From Thermoplasmata archaeon (GTDB lineage: Archaea > Thermoplasmatota > Thermoplasmata > Lutacidiplasmatales > UBA184), in NCBI GenBank assembly GCA_021817605.1, contig JAKAUN010000015.1, positions 120,011-184,010 on the forward strand: a DNA stretch of 64,000 nt, in the 5' to 3' direction. This document shows positions 40,689 through 49,937 of this stretch, in pieces. The translations under genes were made by a program, and so were the position numbers. The stretch's first letter is position 1. Every line of letters starts with the position of its first letter. Under the pieces are notes generated by a model. The model did not search any database. It had not been told where the DNA came from and saw nothing but the letters and a program-made list of their open reading frames with translations.

Positions 40689-43600
40689 CTACTCGTCGGC
40701 CTCCGGGCCGGTGCCTGCTCCGGCGTCCGCCGGCCTGCCGCGTCGTGCCAGCACGAGTCCGGCCACCATGAACGAGGCGCCCAGGAGGGGCACCACGCTC
40801 ACGGCACTGAGCTCCGAGGCGCTCACGGGAGAGAGGGTGGCGGGCTGCTGACCCATGGGGAGGTCGTTCCAGCTCGAGATCGCCGTCGTGCCAGACCAGC
40901 TGTTGGAGAAGGTGTAGTTCTGCGGGTTGCCGATCACGACCGCGTGGTTCGCCGCGAGTTGGGCGCACGGCCCGGTGTTCGGCGGGCTCGGGCAGGAGCC
41001 GCTGCCCGCCGAGAGGTAGTTGAACATCTGGCCCTTGAGCCCGTAGGCGAGGTGGATCGCGAACCAGAGCTGGTTGCCCGGGGCGATCGACGGTCCGTTC
41101 AGGGTGAACGCGATCGTCACCGTCGAGCCGAAGTTCTCCGGCGTGTAGGCGGACAGCCCGAAGGTCATCGGCGAGATGGTGAACTGGCCGTTGATGTTGC
41201 TATCCGGGACCGAGGACGGGCACGTCGGCAGCGGCTGGTTAAGGAACACCTGGCTCGGTACGGCTCCCTGCGTCACGAACGGATAGGGGATCGTGACGGT
41301 GAGCGTGCTGCCCTGCACCATGCCGTCGGTCGAGTAGACGTTGTAGTAGAACTGGCCCGGGTTGGTCGACTTGAGCTGGTTGAGGCCGCCGGCGGGCTTC
41401 CCGTAGATGATACGGAACGTGTCGTTCGGCAGCGGGCAGAACTCGGTGTCCGTCACTCCGCCCGGCGTCGGGTGGTTGATGACGACGGTCGCGTTGTCCT
41501 CGTCGGTCACGTTGTTGTGGAAGATGTCCGACCCGTTGCCGATCGCCGTGTCGTTGGAGAAGTCGGCGGTCGTCCCCTTCGGGATGACGTAGGTGCCGTT
41601 GCAGCTCGTCGAGACGCCGGCCGCGAGCGTGTTGGTCCCGCAACTGAGCGTTCCGGCGAGCGTGTCGATGACGCTCACGTTGTAGAGGGTCGTGTCGCCG
41701 GTGTTCGTGACCGTCACGGTGACCGTGATGGTGTTGTTGACCAAGCTCGAGACGACGGTGGGGTCGACCGTCTTCGTGACCTGGATCGCGGGGTGGACGA
41801 TGAGCACGCTCGCGTGGTCCGTGTCGGTCACGTTGTTGTGGGCGAAGTCGCTCCCGTTGGCGATGACCGTGTCGTTCGAGTAGTCGGCCGTTGCCCCCTG
41901 CGGGAGCACGTAGCTGCCCGTGCAGACCATCCAGTCGCCCGGCGCCAGCGTCCCGGCCGGACAGGAGAGAGTCCCGCCCAGCGAGTCGACCGCCGAGACG
42001 TTGTACAACGTCGTGTCGCCGGTGTTCGTCACGTTCGCCGAGAGGTCGATCGTGTTGGCCGTCAGGTTCGAGACCAGGGTGGGGTCGACGACCTTCACGA
42101 CATCGATCGCCGGGTGGACGATCTGGACGCTCGCGTTGTCCTCCGCCGTCAGGTTGGCGTGGAAGGCGTCGGTGCCGTTCGCCACGACCGTGTCGTTGGA
42201 GTAGTCCGCGCCGGTACCCATCGGGATCACGTAGGAGCCCGTACAGTTCGTCGACGCGCCGGGGGCGAGCGTGTCGCTCGCGCACGAGAGCGTCCCGCCT
42301 AGCGAGTCGATCGCCGAGACGTTGTAGAGCGTCACGTCGCCGGTGTTGGTCACCTCCGCGACGATCTCGATCGTGTTGGCGGTCTGGTCGGAGACGAGGG
42401 TTGGGTCGACCGCCTTCACGACGTCGATCGCCGGGTGGACGATGAGCACGCTCGCGTGGTCCGTGTCGGCCACGTTGTTGTGGGCGAAGTCGCTGCCGTT
42501 GGCGACGACCGTGTCGTTGGAGTAGTCCGCGCTGCTACCCATCGGGATCACGTAGGAGCCCGTGCAGGTCGTGGACTCTCCGGGGGCGAGGGTCGCCGTC
42601 GGGCAGAAGAGGCCTCCGGCAAGCGAGTCAACGACGCTCACGTTGTAGAGCGTGGTGTCGCCCGTGTTGGTCACCAGGGCGCTCACGTCGATGGTGTGAG
42701 CTGCCAGGTTGGAGACCATCGTCGGGTCGACCGTCTTCACGACGGTGATCGCCGGGTGGACGATCCGCACGCTCGCGTCGGCCTCGTCGGTGACGAGGTT
42801 GTGGGCGAAGTCGCTGCCGCTGGCGGTGACCGTATCGTTCGAGAAGTCGGTGGCCGTCCCCTTCGGGATCACGTAGGAGCCCGTGCAGTTCATGGACGCA
42901 CCGGCGGCGAGCGTGCCGCTGGGGCAGGAGAGGTTGCCACCCAACGAATCGACGACCGAGATGTTGTAGAGGGGGGTGTCGCCGAGGTTCGTCACGGTCG
43001 CGACGATAGCGATGGTGTTGGCCGTCTGGTTCGAGACCAGGGTCGGGTCGACGACCTTCTCGACCGCGATCGCCGGGTGGGCGATGACAACGCTCGCGTT
43101 GCTCGTGGCGGTGACGTTGTTGTGCGCGAAGTCGCTCCCGTTGGCGACGACCGTGTCGTTCGAGAAGTCCGCGCTCGTTCCCATCGGGATCTCGTAGGAG
43201 CCCGTGCAGACCACCCAGTCCCCGGGCGCGAGGGGGGCGCTCGGGCAGCTGAGGTTGCCACCGAGCGAGTCGACCGCCGAGACGTTGTAGAGGGTCGTGT
43301 CCCCGACGTTCGTCACGTTCGCCCGGATGTCGATGAGGTTGGTCGTCTGGTTGGAGACCAGGACCGGGAGGACCTCCTTGACGACCGAGATCGCGGGATG
43401 CACGATCTGGACGCTCGCGTTGTCGGTGTCGTTGACCTGCTCGTGGTAGCGGTCCGTGCCGTTCGCCACGACGCTGTCGTTGGAGAAGCTCGCGCTCGTT
43501 CCCTGCGGGATCACGTAGGAGCCCGTGCAGTTCATCGAGGCGGCGGGGGCGAGGGTGGTGGTCGGGCAGGTGAGCTTACCGGCGAGCGAGTCGACGACCG

Positions 43601-44741
43601 AGATGTTGTAGAGGGTCGTGTCGCCCGTGTTCGTCACGTGGGCGACGACGTTGATCGTGTTGGGCGTCGGGTTGGAGACGAGGGTCGGGTCGACCGTCTT
43701 CGCAACGTCGATCTCGGGGTGGACCACGTTGGTCGTGCACGAGGCGTTCTCGTGGAGGAACGTCGCGTTGGGCGGCGACGCGGTGTAGCCCGCGGCGTTG
43801 ACCACGCTGGTGGCGGCGGTAGCAATGTCCGCTCCGAACGTCACGTTGACGGTGCTGTTGGCGGGGATCGTGCCGGTCCAGCTTCCCTGCGCAGCGGTGT
43901 AGCTCGCCAGGGGGGCCGTGGCCGCAGCGCTCGTGAACGTCACGCCCGCGGGGGCGGGGTCGATCACGGAGACGCCGGTCGCGTTCTGGTGGCCCGTGTT
44001 GATGAGGGAGAGGTCGTAGGCGACGGCGGAGCCATTGGGCACCTCGGCCGGACAGGTCTTCTGGATGTCGAGGACCGGGTTCGCCACGAACACCTCGTCC
44101 GAGACCACGGGGTTCTGTTCCAGTACCCCCACGGTGTAATGGGCGATGGCCCAGTCGACGAGGAGGGCGCCGTCGGACGCGGTGAGGTTGGCCGAGTAGG
44201 TGAATTGCGCCTGCGGGTGGCCGTTGAGCGCCGGGCTGGTCGTGAAGTTCCAGAGGAGGTAGGTGTCCGACGGCACGCTCAGCGCCGCGCATTCGCTGGG
44301 CGCGCCCAAGGACGAGCACGATCCGGTGGTGAACGTCGGGACCACGTTCGTGGTCAAGGTCGCGGAGGTCTCCGAGCCGGGCACGTAGGTCTCGCCCGGG
44401 GGCAGCAAGGCGACCGCGTGATCGAGATTGATGGTCTCCTGGGAGGTGCCGCTGCAGACGGTGGTCGAGCTGCTACAGACGCTGAGCATCAGCGTCCAGG
44501 TGAGCTGCGTGCCGGGGTTGTAGCAGTCGTCCCCGGCGGCGTTCGCCGGAAGGACGCAGTTGCTGAGAGGCGCGGGAATGGCCGCATGCGTCTTGCTCCA
44601 GATCTGCTGGAGATGCGTCGCCGCCGGTGCGATGCCGTTTGCCGCCGAGACGATTGGCAGGGCCATCGACACCACAAGAGAGAGGACGGTGGCGACCAGC
44701 AGGATTTTGGTCGCATTCGAGGTACTATTCCATCTCTTCAT
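40689..44741 (-). CDS. Giant cell-surface protein with seven DUF11-like repeats
   Basis: A 1350-residue secreted protein. The signal peptide is ILLVATVLSLVVSMALPIVSA. A unique N-terminal region (to about residue 340) contains a first, divergent DUF11-type domain (NTGHQNATGVSVIDPAPAG). Then come seven tandem repeats of 107 residues, each starting HPxIxVxKxVxPxxVS and containing TNTGDTTLYNVS, LSC, CTGSYVIP and SNDT, rich in N-glycosylation sequons and with two cysteines each. A unique C-terminal domain (about 1090-1290) and a membrane helix (PLLGASFMVAGLVLA) follow. DUF11 repeats act as extracellular stalks or adhesins. The start at 44741 has a TATA-like site near 44785 on the minus strand. Confidence 0.88.
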   Translation of the reverse strand: MKRWNSTSNATKILLVATVLSLVVSMALPIVSAANGIAPAATHLQQIWSKTHAAIPAPLSNCVLPANAAGDDCYNPGTQLTWTLMLSVCSSSTTVCSGTSQETINLDHAVALLPPGETYVPGSETSATLTTNVVPTFTTGSCSSLGAPSECAALSVPSDTYLLWNFTTSPALNGHPQAQFTYSANLTASDGALLVDWAIAHYTVGVLEQNPVVSDEVFVANPVLDIQKTCPAEVPNGSAVAYDLSLINTGHQNATGVSVIDPAPAGVTFTSAAATAPLASYTAAQGSWTGTIPANSTVNVTFGADIATAATSVVNAAGYTASPPNATFLHENASCTTNVVHPEIDVAKTVDPTLVSNPTPNTINVVAHVTNTGDTTLYNISVVDSLAGKLTCPTTTLAPAASMNCTGSYVIPQGTSASFSNDSVVANGTDRYHEQVNDTDNASVQIVHPAISVVKEVLPVLVSNQTTNLIDIRANVTNVGDTTLYNVSAVDSLGGNLSCPSAPLAPGDWVVCTGSYEIPMGTSADFSNDTVVANGSDFAHNNVTATSNASVVIAHPAIAVEKVVDPTLVSNQTANTIAIVATVTNLGDTPLYNISVVDSLGGNLSCPSGTLAAGASMNCTGSYVIPKGTATDFSNDTVTASGSDFAHNLVTDEADASVRIVHPAITVVKTVDPTMVSNLAAHTIDVSALVTNTGDTTLYNVSVVDSLAGGLFCPTATLAPGESTTCTGSYVIPMGSSADYSNDTVVANGSDFAHNNVADTDHASVLIVHPAIDVVKAVDPTLVSDQTANTIEIVAEVTNTGDVTLYNVSAIDSLGGTLSCASDTLAPGASTNCTGSYVIPMGTGADYSNDTVVANGTDAFHANLTAEDNASVQIVHPAIDVVKVVDPTLVSNLTANTIDLSANVTNTGDTTLYNVSAVDSLGGTLSCPAGTLAPGDWMVCTGSYVLPQGATADYSNDTVIANGSDFAHNNVTDTDHASVLIVHPAIQVTKTVDPTVVSSLVNNTITVTVTVTNTGDTTLYNVSVIDTLAGTLSCGTNTLAAGVSTSCNGTYVIPKGTTADFSNDTAIGNGSDIFHNNVTDEDNATVVINHPTPGGVTDTEFCPLPNDTFRIIYGKPAGGLNQLKSTNPGQFYYNVYSTDGMVQGSTLTVTIPYPFVTQGAVPSQVFLNQPLPTCPSSVPDSNINGQFTISPMTFGLSAYTPENFGSTVTIAFTLNGPSIAPGNQLWFAIHLAYGLKGQMFNYLSAGSGSCPSPPNTGPCAQLAANHAVVIGNPQNYTFSNSWSGTTAISSWNDLPMGQQPATLSPVSASELSAVSVVPLLGASFMVAGLVLARRGRPADAGAGTGPEADE
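41475..43721 (-). repeat. Seven tandem 321-base coding repeats
   Basis: Units encode 107 residues each, with no length variation between units that I can see. For example the GGGTGGACGAT junction recurs at about 41791, 42112 and 42433, exactly 321 bases apart. Neighbouring units are similar but not identical at the DNA level, so the array is old enough to have diverged yet could still recombine. Confidence 0.85.
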
Positions 44742-45069
44742 GGTCTACCCTTGAGGGCAGGCGGCAAGGTCAGGCGGGAGGTATCTTTCCCCCGTGGGGC
44801 CGGCTTCACCTGGCTCCGCAGCCTGCGGCGCCCTGGCGCCGCCGTTCCCTAGGCGGCCCCGCCACTCGTGAGCCTCCGGGGGGGTTCGCAGCGGCAGGAC
44901 TCCCGGGTGCCGTGAACGACCGTTGGTAGACCGTCGGGACGCTCCTGGTCGGCGACCGCCCGGCCACGGGCCGGTCCGCCGGCTGCCTCCGGGCACGGGG
45001 CGGACGCGGGTCGAGCCGAAGAGCTCCGTGTTCGCCGCCGGATCCCCTCGGCGTGCCTACCTGAGTAAA
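44742..45069. other. Divergent intergenic region
   Basis: No gene recognised on either strand. It carries the minus-strand promoter of the giant surface protein near 44781-44790 and ends at the TATA box of the asparagine synthetase gene. Confidence 0.35.
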
Positions 45070-45070
45070 G

Positions 45071-45079
45071 GGGTAAATC
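45071..45079 (+). promoter_or_regulatory. TATA box, leaderless promoter of the asparagine synthetase gene
   Basis: GGGTAAATC, centred 26 bases before ATG 45102, in an otherwise GC-rich stretch. Confidence 0.55.
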
Positions 45080-45101
45080 CAAACGCACTCGTCGTCGGCG
45101 G

Positions 45102-46061
45102 ATGCCCGCCACCGCGTCCTTTCCGAAGCCGCTCGACCGATTGAACCCGGCCGAGCTCGCCTGGAAGCGGACCGCGGGCCGCCTCACGAGCCTCTCGCTG
45201 GGGGAGCTCTCGAGGAGCATGACGCGCCGGGGGTTCGAGTGGCTCCTGCCGGTGGTGCTCTCCCGGACGACCGACCCGCTCTGGCCGGACCCGGGCGCCT
45301 CCATCGAGCGACGGATCGAGGTCGAGATCTACGACACCCGGGTCCGGGCGACCCTCAGCATGATCGTCCACAAGATGATCGCCTGCTCGCTTCTCTATCC
45401 CCGCCTCTTCGTGCTCTCCCCGAACCTTCGCATCGAGCGACGCGAGCGGGGAGCGACCGGCCGTCACCTCTACGAGTTCACCCAGCTCGACTTCGAGCTG
45501 CGGGACGCCAGCTCGCAGGAGGTCCGCGGCCTGGTCGACGGTCTTCTCGCGGGCCTCGCCCGCTCGCTCCGTAGGACCTCGCGCCGCGAGCTCGAAAGGC
45601 TTGGGACGCTCCGGCGGCTCGAGTCGGTTCGCGTTCCGTTCCGTCAGTTCCGTTGGGGGGAGCTCGTCCGCGAGTACGGCAGGGAGTGGGAAGAGTCCCT
45701 CGCCGAACGCACCGACGGACCGGCGTGGATCACGGGGATCCCCCGGGAGTTCTACGACTTCGAGGACCCGGTCTCGGGCGAGTGGGACAACTACGACCTG
45801 TTCCTGCCTAAGGTCGGGGAAGTCCTCTCCGGCGCGCGTCGCGAGTGGAAGTACGACCGGCTGCGGGCGAAGATGCGTAGGGACGGTGTCGATCCCGCAG
45901 GGTTCAGGACCCTGCTCGACCTCGCGCGACGGGGGCGGCTGGCTCCCACCGCGGGGGCCGGCCTGGGCGTGGAACGGGTCGTTCGCTGGATCACGGGCGC
46001 GAAGCACATCGGCCTCGTCCAGCCGTTCCCGAGGGTTCCCGGCTCCGTCCAGGAGCTCTGA
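45102..46061 (+). CDS. Archaeal asparagine synthetase A (AS-AR, AsnRS paralog)
   Basis: A 319-residue protein made only of the class II aminoacyl-tRNA synthetase core, without the N-terminal anticodon-binding domain of AspRS/AsnRS. Motif 2 (SPNLRIERRERGATGRHLYEFTQLDFEL) and motif 3 (GAGLGVERVVRWITGAKHIG) are intact, and RLFVLSPNLR matches the archaeal AS-AR type, which makes asparagine from aspartate, ammonia and ATP. A loss of the KMI/SQSPQ region of true AsnRS also fits. The gene is leaderless by its TATA box. Identification is from family features; biosynthetic activity is inferred. Confidence 0.85.
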   Translation: MPATASFPKPLDRLNPAELAWKRTAGRLTSLSLGELSRSMTRRGFEWLLPVVLSRTTDPLWPDPGASIERRIEVEIYDTRVRATLSMIVHKMIACSLLYPRLFVLSPNLRIERRERGATGRHLYEFTQLDFELRDASSQEVRGLVDGLLAGLARSLRRTSRRELERLGTLRRLESVRVPFRQFRWGELVREYGREWEESLAERTDGPAWITGIPREFYDFEDPVSGEWDNYDLFLPKVGEVLSGARREWKYDRLRAKMRRDGVDPAGFRTLLDLARRGRLAPTAGAGLGVERVVRWITGAKHIGLVQPFPRVPGSVQEL

Positions 46062-46122
46062 TCCCCGACGGCCGGTGCCGGGAGCGCATCCCGGCGGCAA
46101 CGGCGCCGAGGTCTCCCTGCGG

Positions 46123-47708
46123 TCAGAGGGTCCGTGGGGTCGTGGTCGCGCGCGGCGCCGCAGGGACCGAGGGCCCGTCGACCGCCTTCTCGGCCCGCTC
46201 GTCGCGGGCAAGGTCGCCCCGGACGGCGCGCTTTCCGAGGATCTCGCGGGCGAAGACTACGAGCATCCCGGCGAAGAGCGAGGCGCCGGCAGCGATGAGG
46301 TAGGCATCCCGGAAGGCGGCCGGGCTGGGGTACGCCTGCCCGTAGACGACGACCGTGAAGAGGTCGACAGGAGCGAGCCCGCGAGCGGGGCGCCGAGGCT
46401 GCTGCCGACGTTGCGGAAGACGGCGTTGAGCGCCGTCGCGAGCCCCATGTCCCGCGGCTCGACCGTGAGGACGAGCAGGTTGATCACCGCGGAGTTCATG
46501 ATGGCGAGGCCGCTGCCGATCACGGCCATCGCGACGAGCAGCCCGGGGAGGTCCCCTGCGAGCGTCGCCGAGTAGAATCCCGCGGCCGCAATCAGGCAGC
46601 CGAGCAGCGTGAGCGGCTTGGTGCCGAAGCGGGTCACGCCGAAGCTCGCGAGGGGCGCGAAGACGAGCATCGGCAGGGCGAAGGCGACGAAGGCGAGCCC
46701 GGTCCGGAAGACCGACTGGCCAAACCCGACCGGGGTCGGGTACTCGAGCCGGAAGGTGAGCGCCTGGAAGGCGAGGAACATTCCGAGGCCGCTCACGGCC
46801 AGGATGAGGTTCGTGACGAGGACGTTGCGTCGCCTCAGGAGGCGATAGTCGAGGATCACCTCGCGTCCCTTGCGGTGATGGTGGCGCTCGAGCAGCGCTG
46901 TCGGGAGGAGGAGCGCCAGGCCCCCGACCGTGAGCCCGAGGACCGCGGGGCTCGACCAGCCCCAGACCGGTCCCTGCGAGAGCCCCAGGACGACCAGCGC
47001 GAGCGAGACCGCGAGGAGACCGGCCCCTCCGTAATCGACGAACGCTCCGGGGCGGCGGTAGGGGGACTCCCGGAGCACGAGGAAGGCTGCGATGGTCACC
47101 GCGATCACCGCCGGGACCGCCGAGTGGTAGGTGAACCTCCAGCCGAAGCTGTTGGCGACGAACGCCCCGAGCGGAAGGCTCACCGCGAAGCCCGCGCCGA
47201 AGAGACCGCTGAGGAGCCCCTGGGCTCGGGGGATCATCTCCTTCGGGAACTCCTCGCGCACCAAGCTGATCGCGAGAGGAAAGATCGTGAGACCCACGCC
47301 CTGCACCGCGCGGGACGCGACCATGAACTCGTAGTTCGGGGAGAAGCCGGTGACCGATACCGCGACGGCGTAGAGGACGAGGATGGTCGAGAGGACCCTC
47401 TTCTTCCCGTAGACATCCCCGAGCTTGCCCGCGATCGGGCTGAGCGCGACCCCGGTGACGAGGTAGATCGAGAGGACGAGGCTCACCTGGGCGGTGTCGA
47501 CGTGGAACTCCTTGGCGATGGTCGGGAGCGACGGGGTGAGCATCCCCTCGATGTACATCACAATCATGACGAGCACGGACATGATCGCCATGATGCGCGT
47601 CGCGTAGGCGCGGTCGAAGGTGGCCATCGTCTTGGCGTGGGGGTCGTGGGGGCCTACGCCCGGCGAAGCTACGGAGGAGGCAAGGGGAGGGGCGGGGTTC
47701 TCGGGCAT
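46123..47708 (-). pseudogene. MFS transporter (14 helices) interrupted by a frameshift
   Basis: From ATG 47708 the frame encodes a DHA2-like carrier (VLVMIVMYIEGMLTPSLPTI, GKLGDVYGKKRVL, WRFTYHSAVPAVIAV) up to SSLGAPLAGSLLST near 46362. There the frame leaves coding sequence and ends at 46257 in a Ser/Pro/Arg run, while the natural continuation (FTVVVYGQAYPSPAAFRDAY, then LIAAGASLFAGMLVVFAREI) lies in the adjacent frame down to a stop at 46123. The junction reads ACCTCTTCACG; removing one TC restores the frame. This may be a sequencing error or a real inactivation of the last helix. Confidence 0.8.
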
Positions 47709-47737
47709 GGGCCCACGTACGGCACGGGGACGCCGCG

Positions 47738-49837
47738 CTATCGCTCAGGGGTATAGCGCACTTCGAGGTCCTGGAAGATGTCCGTCACGTCCTCGCAGCG
47801 GTCCGTGATGACCTCGAGCCGCTCGTAGAAGTCCTTCCACTTGAGGATCTCGACCGGGTCCTTCTCGGTGAAGAGCTTCTCGAGGAGGTCGCGAAGGAGA
47901 TCGTCCGCCTCGTTCTCGAGACGGTTCACCTCGATGATCGCCTGGTTGAGGTGCGCGGGGGCTCCGCGGTAGAGTTCGTCCAGGGCGAGGACCCCGGTTC
48001 CGACGTTCTCGACGCAGGCCACGACGATGTCGGCCCATCGGACGAGCTCCGGGCGGGTGCGCTCGAGGTGGTAGGTCTTCACGCGGGCGCTCACGGCCTC
48101 GATCCCGTCGATGATGTCGTCCAGCGAGGTGGCGAGATGGCCTATCTCGGCGCGGACCTCCGGGGAAAGGCGTCGGTTGTTGATCTCGACGAAGATGCGG
48201 TGTACCTCCTCGTCGGCGTCGTGCTCGATCGCCCGGATCCGGGCCATCTTCTCCTCGCGTCGGCCGGTCGGGTCGCGCAGCAGCTCGCGGAGCTCCTGCG
48301 CTCCCTGCGCGATCGTCAGCGACAGCGACCGCAGGTAGGTGGAAAAGCGCCGGACGAGCACGGCGAGCTCGTCCTCGCGCGAGACATCCTCGAGCGAGCG
48401 TCGAGAGGTCTCGGGCAGCAGCGCGAGCGTGATGAGGAAGCCGAGGAACGAGACGACCGCGAGGAGTCCGAAGAACTTCGGCAAGCCGAGGCCGATGAGC
48501 AGGGTGGGGAACAGGAACACCGCGATGACGGCTCCGACCTTTCCCGCCGCGGCGGCGATCCCTCCGCCCGTGGTCCTGAAGGCGGTGGGGAACACCTCGC
48601 TCGGGTAGACGAAAGTGGTGGTGTTCGGACCGAAGTTCGCGAAGAAGAACGTGAGCCCGTAGACGAACAGGAACAGGGGGAGGACCGCCGTGAGCCCGTC
48701 CCAGCCGAGCGAGAGGATGAGGAAAGCCGCGGCCATCACCCCGAAGCCGATGTACTGGAGCGGACGACGTCCGACCCGGTCGATCAGGGCCACAGCGGCC
48801 CAGTAGCCCGGCACCGCGGCCATCAGGGCGAGGATCACGTTCCCTATCGCCAGGACCCGGACCTGCGCCAGCCCCAGGGTCCCTTTCCCCGCGAAGCCGA
48901 TGGCGTTGAGGATGATCGGGTTGAAGATGCTGGTCGAATAGAAGGCGACGTCCAGAAGGAACCAGGCGGCGGCGGTGCTGAAGATGAGCATGCCGTAGGA
49001 GCGGAGGATCTGGCGGAACGGCACGCGGAAGGTTCCGACGGCGGAAGCGGCGGCCAGCGGCGCCCCGGTGCCGGTGATCGACTGCACGGCCTGCGCGGCC
49101 TGCTGCACCTGGCCCCGGGCGAGGCTGAAGCGAGGGGTCTCGGGAAGCCGCACCCGGTAGTAGACGGTCAGAAGCGCAGGAGCCGCGCCGATGGCGAGGA
49201 TGATACGCCAGGCAAGATGGAGGTCCGGGACCAGGTAGACGGTCGTTAAGCTGACCGCGGCCCCGGCGAGCAGTCCAAAGCCCTGCATCGCGAAGACGCT
49301 CGCGACGAGACGGCCACGGCTTTGGACGTTCGAGTACTCGCTCATGATGGTGGCACTCAGTGGATAATCCCCCCCGACGCCGACCCCTAGGAGAAAGCGC
49401 CAGAGGGTCAGCACCCCGATGGTCGAGAATCCGGCCGCCGGGGCGCTCAAGGCGCTGCCGATGGCGCCGATCGCCATGATCGACAGGGTGATCCCGTAGA
49501 CCTTGCGCCGTCCGAGCCGATCGCCGAGCCAGCCGAAGACGATCTGGCCCACCGCCGCCCCCATGAGGGCCGCCGAGGCGAGCAGACCGGTCTCGGTCTT
49601 GCTCAGCGTCCCGAAGTTCGCGGCCAGTATCGGCAGGACGAGCGAGATGACGAACAGGTCGTAGGCATCGGTGAAGAACCCCATCCCCGCGACCAGGATC
49701 GTCCGGAAGTGGAACCCCTGGACCCGGGCGGTGTCGAGGGTCTCGAGGACCTGCCGGCTGGTGGGGCGCGGAGCGGCCCCGTTTGGCGCGCCAGGGGGAG
49801 GCAGGGCGGGCACGGAGCGGCCGAGCGGCAAGGGCAT
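47738..49837 (-). CDS. Phosphate:H+ symporter-type MFS permease fused to a PhoU-like (DUF47) domain
   Basis: A 699-residue fusion. Residues 1-480 are a 12-helix MFS carrier of the PHS type: ILVAGMGFFTDAYDLFVISLVLPIL, GWLGDRLGRRKVYG, GVGVGGDYPLSATIMSEY (the PHS signature, with the phosphate-site Asp), FFLANFGPNTTTFVYPSEVFP-like helix 10 (here FFFANFGPNTTTFVYPSEVF). Residues 490-699 are helical with IRAIEHDADEEVHRIFVEIN, LATSLDDIIDGIEAVSARV and WKDFYERLEVITDRCEDVTD, matching DUF47/PhoU-like proteins that usually accompany Pit phosphate carriers. The E/D-rich helices would bind metal. The fusion suggests built-in regulation of phosphate uptake. Confidence 0.9.
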   Translation of the reverse strand: MPLPLGRSVPALPPPGAPNGAAPRPTSRQVLETLDTARVQGFHFRTILVAGMGFFTDAYDLFVISLVLPILAANFGTLSKTETGLLASAALMGAAVGQIVFGWLGDRLGRRKVYGITLSIMAIGAIGSALSAPAAGFSTIGVLTLWRFLLGVGVGGDYPLSATIMSEYSNVQSRGRLVASVFAMQGFGLLAGAAVSLTTVYLVPDLHLAWRIILAIGAAPALLTVYYRVRLPETPRFSLARGQVQQAAQAVQSITGTGAPLAAASAVGTFRVPFRQILRSYGMLIFSTAAAWFLLDVAFYSTSIFNPIILNAIGFAGKGTLGLAQVRVLAIGNVILALMAAVPGYWAAVALIDRVGRRPLQYIGFGVMAAAFLILSLGWDGLTAVLPLFLFVYGLTFFFANFGPNTTTFVYPSEVFPTAFRTTGGGIAAAAGKVGAVIAVFLFPTLLIGLGLPKFFGLLAVVSFLGFLITLALLPETSRRSLEDVSREDELAVLVRRFSTYLRSLSLTIAQGAQELRELLRDPTGRREEKMARIRAIEHDADEEVHRIFVEINNRRLSPEVRAEIGHLATSLDDIIDGIEAVSARVKTYHLERTRPELVRWADIVVACVENVGTGVLALDELYRGAPAHLNQAIIEVNRLENEADDLLRDLLEKLFTEKDPVEILKWKDFYERLEVITDRCEDVTDIFQDLEVRYTPER

Positions 49838-49937
49838 TTAGAGGTGGCCCACGCCGGGACCCACCGCGCCGTCGGTCCGCGGGGTCCTCCGAAGTTCAGC
49901 GACAGCTCCATAACCCGGTCTCTCGCCTAACGGCCCG

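Noticed and set aside
41475..43721. CRISPR-like or tandem non-coding array
   Set aside because: Unit length is 321 bases, in frame with a secreted protein; it is a coding repeat.
42435..44852. Plus-strand 800-codon frame opposite the repeat protein
   Set aside because: Its repetition mirrors the 321-base repeats on the other strand.
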